Shown here piece by piece: positions 1-8,998 of a DNA stretch of 64,000 nt. Where the stretch lies: contig JBKBOU010000003.1 of NCBI GenBank assembly GCA_046293395.1, positions 310,001-374,000 of the forward strand, in the 5' to 3' direction. A program made the position numbers and the translations under genes. Each line of letters starts with the position of its first letter. Within the stretch, counting starts at the first letter, position 1. The stretch comes from CAYNRA01 sp046293395. Its GTDB lineage: Bacteria > Bacteroidota > Bacteroidia > Cytophagales > Spirosomataceae. The notes beneath the pieces were generated by a model. That model did no database searches and was not told the origin of the DNA. It saw nothing but the letters and a program-made list of their open reading frames with translations.

Positions 1-1864
1 CCATATTCGGCCCAGTAATGATGATAATTTGTTGGGTTTCGTCATCCAAAAATAAATCATTCGGGATATACTCTTCCCCTAAAGGCAATTGCTGCTCAAT
101 CACAGGATGTCGCCCTTTTTCGATTTTTAAAACACGCCCTTCGGTAACTAAAGGTTTGCGGTATTTGTACTTAATAGAGACACGCGCAAAGGAAGTAAGC
201 CCGTCCAAAACAGCAATAATCTGTGCATTCTGTTGAATCTGACTGACAAAATCTTGGGCAAATAAAACCAACGCACTGAAAATCCGGAACTCAATTTCGG
301 CAATCTTAGACTCTGCTGTAAGGATTTTCTCCTCGTAAATTTTCAATTCCTCTGTAATATATCTTTCTGCATTCACCAAAGTTTGCTTCCGAATCCACTC
401 CGCAGGTACTTTGTCTTTGTGCGCATTCGACACCTCCAAGTAATAGCCAAATACTTTATTATAAGCTATTTTTAATGACGGGATTTGCGTTCTTGCGGCC
501 TCTCGTTGTTGAAGTTCCAATAGATAATCTTTTCCAGAAAAAGCAATTTTATGCAGCTCATCAAGCTGCTCATCCACACCCGATTTTATCATTTGCCCCT
601 GATTGCTCAACATCGGCGCATCTTCGCGTATTTCTTTTTCTATCTTATCGACCAAAAACTGGCAAGAAACCAAACCATTCAAATACTTCTGAACAGACGC
701 CCCTGGAAAACCCACTAAAAGCGACTGCAACGCAGGAATTTGAACCAATGCTTTCTTCAGTTGAACCAATTCCCTGGGAGTAATCCGCCCCACAGCCAAC
801 TTGGAAATCAATCGTTCAAGATCACCAATGGGCTTTAATTGTTGAACCAAGCCTTCCAATAAATCGTGCTCTTTGGTCAATAATTCTACAAAAGACAAGC
901 GTTCCTGAATCGGAAGAAGCTCTTTCAAAGGTAAGACTACCCATTTTCTCAACAAACGCGCGCCCATCGGTGTAACCGTTTGATCTAAAATATCAATCAA
1001 AGGAACACCACCGTCTTGTTGGCTTGAAACCAATTCCAAATTACGAATAGTGAAGCGATCCAACCACACGTACTTTTCTTCGTCCATCCGTGTGATGGAA
1101 GCAATGTGGCGGACGTGTTTGTGTTCTGTATCCGACAAATATTGAAGAATAACTCCTGCCGCAACGATGCCCGCTGGCAAGTCTTCGATACCAAATCCTT
1201 TCAGTGAATTGGTTTTGAAGTGGCTTGTGAGAAGAGGATACGTAAAATCAAAAGTATATGCCCAATCTTCAAAAGTATAGGTATTGAATTTATCGCCAAA
1301 AAGCTGTAAAAAAGTAGTTCGGTATTTTTTACAGTAGAGAATTTCGGAGGGCGCAAACCCTTGAATTAATTTGTCCACGTACGCATAAGAACCCTGTGCG
1401 ACGAGAAATTCGCCCGTAGAAATATCCAAAAAAGAGACGCCCAATGTGTGTGCATCTGCAAAATGGATGGAAGCAAGGTAATTATTTTGCTTGGTTTCCA
1501 GCACGTGGTCATTGAAAGAAACACCCGGAGTCACTAATTCCGTTACACCACGACGAACAATTCCTTTGGCTTGCGACGGGTCTTCCAATTGGTCGCAAAT
1601 CGCGACGCGTTCGCCAGCACGGACGAGCTTGGGCAAATACGTATCTAGGGAGTGATGCGGAAAACCAGCAAGTTCTTCATTGGCGCCCCCGTTGTTTCGT
1701 TTCGTTAAAACAATACCTAAAATACGCGAAGCCCGAATGGCGTCCTCCCCAAAGGTCTCGTAAAAATCACCAACCCGAAAAAGCAAAAGTGCGCCCGGAT
1801 ATTTGGCTTTGATTTGGTTGTATTGTTTGGTTAATGGAGTTTCCTTGACGACTTGTTTTGCCAC
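1..1864 (-). CDS. mutS: DNA mismatch repair protein MutS (N-terminal 621 codons, cut by window edge)
   Basis: Mismatch-recognition ATPase of DNA repair. Translation of the minus strand from 1864 gives the mismatch-binding domain at once: the Phe-x-Glu mismatch wedge lies in LLFRVGDFYETFGEDA near residues 28-42, followed by FPHHSLDTYLPKLVRAGERV. Connector, lever and clamp regions follow. The window ends exactly as the ATPase domain begins, at ITGPNM of the Walker A loop, so the catalytic part lies outside. The start is a GTG (1864-1862): an in-frame TAA at 1870-1868 excludes any longer form, and the encoded MAKQVVKETPLTKQY fits MutS N-termini. It lies 63 bp downstream of recF on the same strand. 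No frameshift is seen in the visible part. Confidence 0.95.
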   Translation of the reverse strand, partial: MAKQVVKETPLTKQYNQIKAKYPGALLLFRVGDFYETFGEDAIRASRILGIVLTKRNNGGANEELAGFPHHSLDTYLPKLVRAGERVAICDQLEDPSQAKGIVRRGVTELVTPGVSFNDHVLETKQNNYLASIHFADAHTLGVSFLDISTGEFLVAQGSYAYVDKLIQGFAPSEILYCKKYRTTFLQLFGDKFNTYTFEDWAYTFDFTYPLLTSHFKTNSLKGFGIEDLPAGIVAAGVILQYLSDTEHKHVRHIASITRMDEEKYVWLDRFTIRNLELVSSQQDGGVPLIDILDQTVTPMGARLLRKWVVLPLKELLPIQERLSFVELLTKEHDLLEGLVQQLKPIGDLERLISKLAVGRITPRELVQLKKALVQIPALQSLLVGFPGASVQKYLNGLVSCQFLVDKIEKEIREDAPMLSNQGQMIKSGVDEQLDELHKIAFSGKDYLLELQQREAARTQIPSLKIAYNKVFGYYLEVSNAHKDKVPAEWIRKQTLVNAERYITEELKIYEEKILTAESKIAEIEFRIFSALVLFAQDFVSQIQQNAQIIAVLDGLTSFARVSIKYKYRKPLVTEGRVLKIEKGRHPVIEQQLPLGEEYIPNDLFLDDETQQIIIITGPNM

Positions 1865-1927
1865 AAATTATATCTTTTTGAATGAAACAGAATACCAAAA
1901 GTAACGAACATCTCCTGCAATCCCAAC

Positions 1928-3007
1928 TCATCTGTACAAGTACGCGACCTCCCGCGTGAGCTGTTTTGTAAGATTCAGCGTTCGCTCAGGCCGCGCATCT
2001 GTGATGAATACTTGGCCAAAATGCGGATGATTGATGTGTTCCAACAAACGTGCGATGCGATGGTCATCTAGTTTATCGAAAATATCGTCCAAAAGTAGAA
2101 GTGGTTTTCGGCTTGTATGCGACTCGAGAAGTTCATATTGAGCCAATCGCAAAGCCATGACAAACGATTTTTTTTGTCCTTGTGAACCAAATTTTTTGGT
2201 GGGATGCCCATCCAGAGTAAACAAAAAATCATCTTTATGACAACCAAGTAAGGTACGCTGGGCGTGCAAATCCGCAGACTGATTTGCCAGAAATTCATGC
2301 GCAAAATCCGGTGATTGCCAAGAAGAAACATACGAAATACCTGCTATTTCTTTCCCTTCGCTCAGCGACTGATAATGCCTCAAAAAGCGTGGGAGAAACT
2401 CTGCTAGAAAGGATGTACGCGCGTCAAAAATTTGCTTTCCTAATGCCAAAAGAGGCTCATCATACGCCATTAATAAGTCTTTATCGAGATATTTACGCTC
2501 CGCGAATTGTTTCAATAATTTATTTCGTTGGTCTAAAACCCGATTATATTGTTGGTAAATCAATAAAAAAGCGTGCGATGCCTGCGAGAGAATTCCGTCA
2601 AAAAATTTTCGTCGAATATCACTTGCTTCGCGAATAATATCCGTGTCATCGGGCGAAATAAGAACCAAAGGATATTTACCAATGTGTTCTATCAGTCGTT
2701 CGTAAGGGATTTTGTCGTGGGTAAAAACCTTTTTTTGCCCATGAAAAACAGAGCAAGTAATTTGTTCTGAAGCAGTATCATTGGAGAAAACAGCTTCCAA
2801 AAAAAAACCATTTTGACCGTGACAGATATTGAGCATATCTGGAGAAGAACTCACTGTTTTGGTCAGAGCCAATAAATAGATGGCTTCCAATAGATTGGTT
2901 TTACCACTACCATTTGCTCCTAAAATACAGTTGATATGGGGTGAAAACGCAAAGTTTGCTTCCGCGTAGTTTCTAAAATTTGAAAGATATAGTTTTTCTA
3001 AATACAT
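1928..3007 (-). CDS. recF: DNA replication and repair protein RecF
   Basis: SMC-like ATPase that helps load RecA on gapped DNA. Visible motifs are the N-terminal MYLEKLYLSNFRNY, Walker A GANGSGKTNLLEAIYLL, the signature region GSQGQKKSFVMALRLAQ and Walker B LLLLDDIFDKLDDHR. These give a full-length protein of 359 residues. The open frame continues 14 codons upstream to 3049, but the conserved RecF start is the internal ATG at 3007, preceded by AAGGCAAGACAA, so I chose that. mutS follows 63 bp downstream on the same strand. Confidence 0.96.
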   Translation of the reverse strand: MYLEKLYLSNFRNYAEANFAFSPHINCILGANGSGKTNLLEAIYLLALTKTVSSSPDMLNICHGQNGFFLEAVFSNDTASEQITCSVFHGQKKVFTHDKIPYERLIEHIGKYPLVLISPDDTDIIREASDIRRKFFDGILSQASHAFLLIYQQYNRVLDQRNKLLKQFAERKYLDKDLLMAYDEPLLALGKQIFDARTSFLAEFLPRFLRHYQSLSEGKEIAGISYVSSWQSPDFAHEFLANQSADLHAQRTLLGCHKDDFLFTLDGHPTKKFGSQGQKKSFVMALRLAQYELLESHTSRKPLLLLDDIFDKLDDHRIARLLEHINHPHFGQVFITDARPERTLNLTKQLTREVAYLYR

Positions 3008-3157
3008 TTGTCTTGCCTTAATGGTCTTATTCTTGTGTACGACCCACATTAACCCAACAGATAAATAAAACCCTTAGTTGCCGAAGTACACAGGAAAGAG
3101 TCTGTCGCGGAACACGTTTTTCAAGGTATTTTTTAGGTAAAAGTCCTACGAAAAGCG

Positions 3158-3165
3158 TATTTTTG
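3158..3165 (+). promoter_or_regulatory. Candidate -7 element for pdhA
   Basis: TATTTTTG matches the Bacteroidota -7 consensus TAnnTTTG, 52 bp before the pdhA start in the divergent recF/pdhA gap (3008-3217). No good TTG -33 element is seen at the usual distance, only a T-rich GGTATTTTTTAGG upstream. Confidence 0.4.
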
Positions 3166-3217
3166 TGACCAAATTTAGAAATGATTCCGTTAACTAAGCC
3201 TTAAATAGCCTAAAATT

Positions 3218-4234
3218 ATGGCAACAAAAAAGAAAGAAGCACTCAAAACGCGGTACTCGAAAGAGCAGTACTTGTATTGGTATGACTCGATGCAGTTGCA
3301 GCGTAAGTTTGAAGAAAAAGCTGGCCAATTGTATGGACAGCAGAAAATTCGTGGTTTTTGCCACTTGTATATCGGGCAGGAAGCTTGTTCTTCTGGTGCG
3401 GTGTCTGCTTTGCAGAAAGAGGATAAGTACATCACGGCGTATCGTGACCACGGCCATCCGTTGGCGCTGGGCACAGACCCCGGTCGCATCATGGCAGAAC
3501 TTTATGGCAAAGTGACTGGAACGACGAAAGGAAAAGGTGGTTCCATGCACATTTTCGACAAAGATGTCAACTTTATCGGTGGACACGGTATTGTAGGTGC
3601 GCAAATCCCGATGGGTGCAGGTATTGGTTTTGCTGAAAAATACAAAGGGACGAAGAATCTTTGTATTTGTTATATGGGTGATGGGGCTGTGCGCCAAGGT
3701 GCGCTTCATGAAGCATTTAACATGGCAATGACTTGGAAAATTCCTGTCATTTTTGTGGTAGAAAATAACGGATATGCCATGGGGACATCCGTGAGCCGTA
3801 CATCCAATGTACGCGAACTTTACACCCTTGCTGAAGCATACGATATGCCCTCAGAGCCAGTAGATGCGATGGATGTCGAGATGGTTCATGAGGCTGTTGA
3901 AAGAGCTGCTGAACGCGCAAGAGCTGGCGAAGGCCCTACTTTCTTGGAGTTTAAGACTTATAGATACAGAGGACACTCTATGTCTGACCCACAAAAGTAC
4001 CGTACAAAAGAAGAGGTAGCTGAATGGAAAGACAGAGACCCTATCGAACTTATCAAATACAGAATTTTAGAAAACGGAATTGCTACAGAAGAAGAACTCG
4101 CGGCTATCGACGAGCGAATCAAAATACAAGTAGCAGATGCTGTTAAATTTGCCGAAGAATCTCCGTGGCCAAAACCAGAGGAAGCATTTGAAGACATCTA
4201 TGTACAAACAGACTATCCTTTCTTGAGAGAATAG
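3218..4234 (+). CDS. pdhA: Pyruvate dehydrogenase E1 component, alpha subunit
   Basis: Thiamine-diphosphate-dependent decarboxylase subunit of the pyruvate dehydrogenase complex, which works as an alpha2beta2 heterotetramer. At 338 residues it has the usual length. Visible family blocks are GFCHLYIGQEA, YRDHGHPLALG, KGKGGSMHIF and GGHGIVGAQIPMGAG. The thiamine-diphosphate/Mg motif is GDGAVRQGALHEAFNMA followed by VVENNGYAMGTS, and the phosphorylation-loop-like YRGHSMSDPQKYR comes later. The beta subunit is not adjacent: the next gene is a TPR protein after a strong terminator, so E1 alpha looks like a single-gene transcript. Confidence 0.95.
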   Translation: MATKKKEALKTRYSKEQYLYWYDSMQLQRKFEEKAGQLYGQQKIRGFCHLYIGQEACSSGAVSALQKEDKYITAYRDHGHPLALGTDPGRIMAELYGKVTGTTKGKGGSMHIFDKDVNFIGGHGIVGAQIPMGAGIGFAEKYKGTKNLCICYMGDGAVRQGALHEAFNMAMTWKIPVIFVVENNGYAMGTSVSRTSNVRELYTLAEAYDMPSEPVDAMDVEMVHEAVERAAERARAGEGPTFLEFKTYRYRGHSMSDPQKYRTKEEVAEWKDRDPIELIKYRILENGIATEEELAAIDERIKIQVADAVKFAEESPWPKPEEAFEDIYVQTDYPFLRE

Positions 4235-4239
4235 AAAAA

Positions 4240-4263
4240 AGCCTGAGAAATCAGGCTTTTTTT
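4240..4263 (+). terminator. Rho-independent terminator of pdhA
   Basis: The stem AGCCTGA/TCAGGCT with loop GAA(A) is followed by a T run, 6 bp after the pdhA stop codon. Confidence 0.85.
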
Positions 4264-4313
4264 ACTATCTATTTGACTGAATTACAGATATATTAGACAA
4301 ATTTTAAAGCAAC

Positions 4314-4347
4314 TTGCAAAAACTTATGAATCAATTTCATAACTTTG
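4314..4347 (+). promoter_or_regulatory. Bacteroidota-type promoter for the TPR gene
   Basis: TTG (4314-4316) and TAACTTTG (4340-4347) are spaced by 23 bp, matching the TTG-N17-23-TAnnTTTG pattern. It lies between the pdhA terminator and the start at 4375. Confidence 0.6.
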
Positions 4348-4374
4348 CACTCCGAAAAATTTTTGTAAAAAAAC

Positions 4375-5070
4375 ATGGCAGAAAAAGAAAAGTCAGGCGT
4401 AGAAATCATTGAAAGCGCAGAAGCTCTCCAAAAAGAGTTCAATAAAGCAGAAGGTTTCTTAAAAAATAATCAAAAAGTCCTCCTCATTGCTGGAGTAGCT
4501 ATCATTGCAGCTGTAGCAGGTTTTTTTGGCTACAACTACTACAATGACAGCCAAAACGAGGCAGCGCAAGTTGCTATGTACGACGCTGTCTATGCATTTG
4601 AAGCCGACTCTTTGAACCAAGCACTCAACGGAACAGGAGGAAACGAAGGTCTTTTGTCTATCGCAGAGAATTATGCAGGTACAAAAGCAGGTAAATTAGC
4701 TAATTTTTACGTAGGTCTTATCTACATGAAACAAGCAAAATACGACCAAGCCATTGCTTCTTTTGAGAAATTCTCTTCCGATGACGCGATTCTTCAAGCA
4801 AAAGCGTATGCTTTGATTGGCGACGCAAACGTTGAAAAGAAAAACTTGGAGCAAGCCATCGCTTTTTATCAAAAGGCAGCTTCGCACAAACCAAACAAAT
4901 TCTTTACACCCGTTTATTTGTCCAAATTAGCGGCTGTTTATACAGAATCAAAGAAAAATAGCGAGGCAATCGATACATACAAAACGATTATCGAAGAGTA
5001 TGCGACTTCTACAGAAGCAGTAAACGCGAAGAAATATAAGGCGAGACTCGAGGCAACAATCGGCGAGTAA
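4375..5070 (+). CDS. Single-pass membrane protein with tetratricopeptide repeats
   Basis: A 231-residue protein with a cytosolic N-terminus and one transmembrane helix near residues 36-56 (VLLIAGVAIIAAVAGFFGYN). The rest consists of TPR-like helix pairs, for example NFYVGLIYMKQAKYDQAIASF, a unit containing LIGDANVEKKNLEQAI, and VYLSKLAAVYTESKKNSEAI. The architecture resembles the YfgM/BamD-like helper proteins of periplasmic protein traffic, but the precise role cannot be read from sequence. It has its own promoter and terminator. The next gene, ribH, starts 89 bp later. Confidence 0.8.
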   Translation: MAEKEKSGVEIIESAEALQKEFNKAEGFLKNNQKVLLIAGVAIIAAVAGFFGYNYYNDSQNEAAQVAMYDAVYAFEADSLNQALNGTGGNEGLLSIAENYAGTKAGKLANFYVGLIYMKQAKYDQAIASFEKFSSDDAILQAKAYALIGDANVEKKNLEQAIAFYQKAASHKPNKFFTPVYLSKLAAVYTESKKNSEAIDTYKTIIEEYATSTEAVNAKKYKARLEATIGE

Positions 5071-5093
5071 ACCCACCTTATTCGACATATTTG

Positions 5094-5126
5094 GAGGGAC
5101 AAGCCGAACCGGTTTGTCCCTTTTTT
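5094..5126 (+). terminator. Rho-independent terminator after the TPR gene
   Basis: The stem GGGACAA...TTGTCCC, with an inner CCG/CGG pairing, is followed by six T residues 24 bp after the stop codon at 5070. It lies inside the N-terminal extension of the longer ribH reading frame, which argues against that longer start. Confidence 0.85.
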
Positions 5127-5159
5127 ATTGATTCATCTTTCTATCAAATTCATATTCAC

Positions 5160-5636
5160 ATGAGTTCAGCAGATAAAAATTTAAGTGTTTTTGGTACACA
5201 AAATCTCCCCAATGTATCTCAAAAAAAATTCGCGCTCATCGTCGCAGAATGGAACGAAGAAGTAACTGAAGCCCTTTACGAAGGAGCCTATCAAACACTA
5301 CTTGCCTACGGTGTTGCACCAGAAAACATTCTTCGCCTCAACGTTCCAGGTAGCTTTGAGCTAAGTTTCGGTGCGCAGTTGGCAGCACAAAGACCTGATA
5401 TTGACGCCGTTATTGCCATTGGTTGCGTTATCCAAGGTGAAACAAAACACAATGATTACATCAATCATGCTGTTGCACAAGGATTGACGAACGTCAGCCT
5501 CAAATACAATAAACCTGTCATTTTTGGAGTATTAACGCCTAATACACAACAACAAGCACTTGACCGCGCGGGCGGTATTCACGGAAATAAAGGCGATGAA
5601 GCTGCCATTACAGCTATCAAAATGCTCGGATTTTAA
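5160..5636 (+). CDS. ribH: 6,7-dimethyl-8-ribityllumazine synthase
   Basis: Condenses 5-amino-6-ribitylamino-uracil with 3,4-dihydroxy-2-butanone 4-phosphate, the penultimate step of riboflavin synthesis; members form 60-mer or pentameric shells. Family blocks seen are LIVAEWNEEVTEALYEGA, VPGSFELSFGAQ (substrate loop), GCVIQGETKHNDYI, and GVLTPNTQQQALDRAGG with the basic KGDEAA tail. The start is set at ATG 5160 (MSSADKNLSV), giving 158 residues. The frame is open to 5091, but that part overlaps the upstream terminator. No other rib genes are near; aspartate kinase follows after 39 bp. Confidence 0.93.
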   Translation: MSSADKNLSVFGTQNLPNVSQKKFALIVAEWNEEVTEALYEGAYQTLLAYGVAPENILRLNVPGSFELSFGAQLAAQRPDIDAVIAIGCVIQGETKHNDYINHAVAQGLTNVSLKYNKPVIFGVLTPNTQQQALDRAGGIHGNKGDEAAITAIKMLGF

Positions 5637-5675
5637 CCTAATTTTTCATTTAATCCATTAATCAACTCACACAAC

Positions 5676-7013
5676 ATGCAAGTTTGGAAGTTTGGAGGAA
5701 CCTCTGTCGGAAAACCAGAAAGAATGAAGTCTATCCGCTCTCTTGTCTTGGCTGACACAGAGAAAAAAATCGTGGTACTCTCTGCTTTATCTGGTACAAC
5801 CAATAGTTTATTAGAAATCGGTGCGTTGTTCACTACCAATGAAGACGTAAACGCCAACGAAAAAATTGATGCATTACAAAACCATTACAATGCATTTATC
5901 CGTGAACTTTTCGAGACCACAGAAGGACTCAAAAAAGGACAAGAAATCATTGAAAATGAATTTCAGTTTATTCGCTCTTTAGGGACGATTAAACCCTTCA
6001 CACTCAAACAGGATAAAGAACTTGTGGCGGAGGGAGAATTGCTTTCTACCCAACTTTTTGCTGCCTATTTACAAGAAAAAGGAGACGCAGCAGTTCTACT
6101 TCCAGCCCTTGACTTTATGCGTATTGACGCAGATAATGAACCTGACTTCCAGGCAATTAAAACAAATATTGCTTCTCTTTTAGCTCCTCAACAAGACAAA
6201 CAAATCATTGTTACACAAGGATTCATTTGTAGAAATCCACGCAATGAAATAGATAACCTAAAACGGGGTGGTTCAGACTATACGGCGTCGCTTATTGGTG
6301 GAGCAGTAGAAGCCGAAGAAATTCAGATTTGGACAGATATTGACGGGATGCACAACAACGACCCACGTATTGTTAAAAGGACTTTTCCGGTACGTGAGCT
6401 GACGTTCGAGGAAGCGGCAGAACTTGCTTATTTTGGTGCAAAAATTTTACATCCAAGTACCATTACACCCGCGAAAATGGCAGGCGTACCCGTTCGACTA
6501 AAAAATACGATGGATCCGTCAGCGCCAGGGACATTGATTACCGCCAACCAAACAACGTCCGCAGAAATCAAAGCGATTGCCGCTAAAGATGGTATCACAG
6601 CCATTTATATTCATTCGACTCGTATGCTGAATGCCTTTGGGTTCCTCCGGAAAGTATTTGAAATCTTCGAAAAATTCAAAACGCCGGTAGATATGATTAC
6701 GACCTCCGAGGTCTCTGTTGCCGTTACGATTGATAACTCCGACAACTTAGAGCAAATCATGGAGGCGTTGAGCCAAATTGCAGATTTGGAGGAAAACGAT
6801 AAAAATCAATCCATCATTTGCATTGTCGGTAATTTTATGGCAGATAAAGCGGGTATTGCTATCAAAGTTTTGGAGGCATTGAAAGAAATTCCGATTCGCA
6901 TGATTTCCTATGGTGCGTCAGAGCATAATATTTCTATCTTGGTTGATACAAAAGATAAAAATGCAGCGCTTGAAGCCCTAAACGAGGGACTTTTCACTTT
7001 TGAACAAAAATAA
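5676..7013 (+). CDS. Aspartate kinase (monofunctional aspartokinase)
   Basis: Phosphorylates L-aspartate at the head of the lysine/threonine/methionine pathway. At 445 residues it has the monofunctional length, with no homoserine dehydrogenase domain. N-terminal KFGGTSVGKPERM is the kinase signature. RGGSDYTASLIGGA and IWTDIDGMHNNDPRIV form the nucleotide and substrate sites, followed by AAELAYFGAKILHPST. The C-terminus (from about residue 305) carries two ACT-type regulatory segments, suggesting allosteric feedback by end-product amino acids. serS starts 2 bp after the stop, so the two are likely co-transcribed. Which paralogue this is (lysC or thrA type) cannot be decided here. Confidence 0.93.
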   Translation: MQVWKFGGTSVGKPERMKSIRSLVLADTEKKIVVLSALSGTTNSLLEIGALFTTNEDVNANEKIDALQNHYNAFIRELFETTEGLKKGQEIIENEFQFIRSLGTIKPFTLKQDKELVAEGELLSTQLFAAYLQEKGDAAVLLPALDFMRIDADNEPDFQAIKTNIASLLAPQQDKQIIVTQGFICRNPRNEIDNLKRGGSDYTASLIGGAVEAEEIQIWTDIDGMHNNDPRIVKRTFPVRELTFEEAAELAYFGAKILHPSTITPAKMAGVPVRLKNTMDPSAPGTLITANQTTSAEIKAIAAKDGITAIYIHSTRMLNAFGFLRKVFEIFEKFKTPVDMITTSEVSVAVTIDNSDNLEQIMEALSQIADLEENDKNQSIICIVGNFMADKAGIAIKVLEALKEIPIRMISYGASEHNISILVDTKDKNAALEALNEGLFTFEQK

Positions 7014-7015
7014 GC

Positions 7016-8287
7016 ATGTTACAGCTACCATTTATACGCGAAAACAGAGAACGTACCATCCAGGGATTGGAAAAAAAGTACGTAAAAGATGCGGCAACTT
7101 TGGTTGACACGCTTTTGAATACAGACCAACAACGCAGAGATACCCAGGCACAATTGGACCAACTTCTCGCGCAAGCCAATTCGCTTGCCAAAGAAATTGG
7201 GGGTTTGATGAAAGCAGGTAAAAAAGAAGAAGCAGAAGCGGCGAAATCGCAAACGGCGGCTATCAAAGTGCAAACCAAAGAATTGGAAGACCAATTACGC
7301 CAGCTCGAAGAATCTCTTCAAGCGCAGCTTGTTCTTTTACCGAATCTGCCGCACGAAAGTGTCCCGAAAGGTCGCACAGCAGAGGAAAACGAGACGACAT
7401 TTACGGCTGGTGAAATGCCTGCACTTGGTGCGGATGCGCTACCACATTGGGAGCTTATCAAAAAATACGACATCATTGATTTTGATTTAGGGAATAAAAT
7501 TACGGGGGCGGGGTTTCCGGTTTACAAAAAGAAAGGAGCGAAAATTCAACGCGCACTCATTCATTTTTTCCTAGACGAAGCCGAAAAAGCAGGATACAAC
7601 GAAATTCAACCACCAATTCTCATCAATGCGGCGTCGGGTTTTGGTACCGGACAATTACCGGACAAAGAGGGACAAATGTACCATGCCACCGCCGATGATT
7701 TATATCTCATTCCGACGGCTGAAGTGCCTATCACCAATATTTACAGAGATGTAATTGTGCAAGAAAGCGAACTTCCTATCAAACATGCGGGCTATACGCC
7801 TTGCTTCCGCCGGGAAGCTGGTTCTTGGGGTGCGCATGTTCGGGGACTCAACCGTTTGCATCAATTTGATAAAGTGGAAATCGTGCAGATTACCAAAGCA
7901 GAAGATTCCTACCAAGCGTTGGAAGAAATGGTTCAGCACGTGCAATCCCTTTTGGAAAAATTGGAACTTCCTTACCGAATCTTACGCCTTTGCAGCGGAG
8001 ACATGAGTTTTACCTCCGCACTTACTTATGACTTCGAAGTGTATTCTGCTGCGCAAGAACGTTGGTTAGAATGTAGCTCGGTTTCAAATTTTGAGACGTA
8101 CCAGGCAAATAGACTGAAGCTGCGCGCCAAGATAGATGGTAAAACACAAATATTGCATACGTTGAATGGCTCGGCACTTGCTTTGCCGCGTATTTTGGCT
8201 GCTATTTTGGAAAACAACCAAACGCCAGATGGTATTCGAGTACCCAAAGTACTGCAACCGTTCTGCGGTTTTGAGGTAATTAATTAA
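7016..8287 (+). CDS. serS: Serine--tRNA ligase
   Basis: Class II aminoacyl-tRNA synthetase, full length at 423 residues. The N-terminal residues 25-105 form the long antiparallel coiled-coil arm that grips the tRNA variable loop (rich in Lys, Glu and Gln). Catalytic core: TAEVPITNIYRD, motif 2 PCFRREAGSWGAHVRGLNR followed by HQFDKVE, the serine/adenylate pocket region LRLCSGDMSFTSALTYDFEV, and motif 3 LNGSALALPRILAAILEN. It ends with the conserved PKVLQPFCG. It lies 2 bp after the aspartate kinase gene and is followed by a terminator. Confidence 0.96.
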   Translation: MLQLPFIRENRERTIQGLEKKYVKDAATLVDTLLNTDQQRRDTQAQLDQLLAQANSLAKEIGGLMKAGKKEEAEAAKSQTAAIKVQTKELEDQLRQLEESLQAQLVLLPNLPHESVPKGRTAEENETTFTAGEMPALGADALPHWELIKKYDIIDFDLGNKITGAGFPVYKKKGAKIQRALIHFFLDEAEKAGYNEIQPPILINAASGFGTGQLPDKEGQMYHATADDLYLIPTAEVPITNIYRDVIVQESELPIKHAGYTPCFRREAGSWGAHVRGLNRLHQFDKVEIVQITKAEDSYQALEEMVQHVQSLLEKLELPYRILRLCSGDMSFTSALTYDFEVYSAAQERWLECSSVSNFETYQANRLKLRAKIDGKTQILHTLNGSALALPRILAAILENNQTPDGIRVPKVLQPFCGFEVIN

Positions 8288-8309
8288 TGGTTCTTTCGTC
8301 ATTTTTGCG

Positions 8310-8349
8310 ATGCCCCCAAACAGTCAGAGATGATTTGGGGGCATTTTTG
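8310..8349 (+). terminator. Rho-independent terminator of serS
   Basis: An 11-bp perfect stem ATGCCCCCAAA/TTTGGGGGCAT with a 13-nt loop is followed by TTTTG. Confidence 0.85.
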
Positions 8350-8794
8350 TGTGGAAAAGCAAATAAGACCTACAGCTGAATCATTCGCATACTACCTATT
8401 TTTGATAGAAAATGAATCTAAAAAAATTGTTTTTTAATTTACATGAACTCTATCACTTACTCAATAGAGAATAAAACATTACAAGTACTTGTTTTTGAGC
8501 CAGTTACAAAAAAAAATCCGAAATGAAAAAATGAGAAGATACTTATTTGAAAAGAGAACAAATGAAAGGTGATAGGCAATACGAGCTAAAATAAAACCAA
8601 TGATTTGCACATTTGGCGTTCAAGACGACTAAATAAATTACCTTTGGCTTACTAAATAATAGATACTTTTGCTTACATTTGAAATAAGTGAACGATGAAA
8701 CCTTGAAAACTAGCCATTTACATTCTAGCGAGATTTTTCAAGATACTGAAACCGTACGTGCGTCTTTAGTAAAAAACAATTAAAATACAAAAGC
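8350..8794. other. AT-rich stretch without a convincing gene
   Basis: Both strands are interrupted by stops and no family resemblance is seen. The only structured element is a promoter-like pair, TTG at 8644-8646 and TACTTTTG at 8664-8671 (17-bp spacer), pointing to the truncated Crp/Fnr gene. Confidence 0.5.
8644..8671 (+). promoter_or_regulatory. Candidate promoter upstream of the truncated Crp/Fnr gene
   Basis: TTG-N17-TACTTTTG fits the Bacteroidota consensus and lies 124 bp before the ATG at 8795. Strict spacing supports it; the function of any transcript is doubtful because the gene is truncated. Confidence 0.4.
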
Positions 8795-8974
8795 ATGAAA
8801 ATGCCTTTTTTGAATTTACTTAGCTCTAGTATGCCATTAGCCGATGAAATATGGGAAGAAATAGAACAAATAACGGACGTTCATTTATTGTCTAAAGGAA
8901 CGTTATTACTCACGAAGGGGCAGGTTTCGGATAGCTTATTCTATCTTTGCCAAGGGTATAAATCATCGAAATAA
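8795..8974 (+). pseudogene. Crp/Fnr-family regulator, truncated N-terminal fragment (59 codons)
   Basis: The ATG at 8795 opens a 59-codon frame whose first about 52 residues look like the start of a Bacteroidota Crp/Fnr regulator: a helical MPLADEIWEEIEQI followed by the first strands of the cyclic-nucleotide-binding beta-roll, HLLSKGTLLLTKGQ and SDSLFYLCQG. After G54 the frame runs into YKSSK and stops. About three quarters of the beta-roll and the whole DNA-binding winged helix are missing, and the following DNA encodes an unrelated exported protein. I read this as a deletion remnant rather than a functional small protein. Confidence 0.65.
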
Positions 8975-8998
8975 AGTTGGTACTTAAAGCACAGAAAC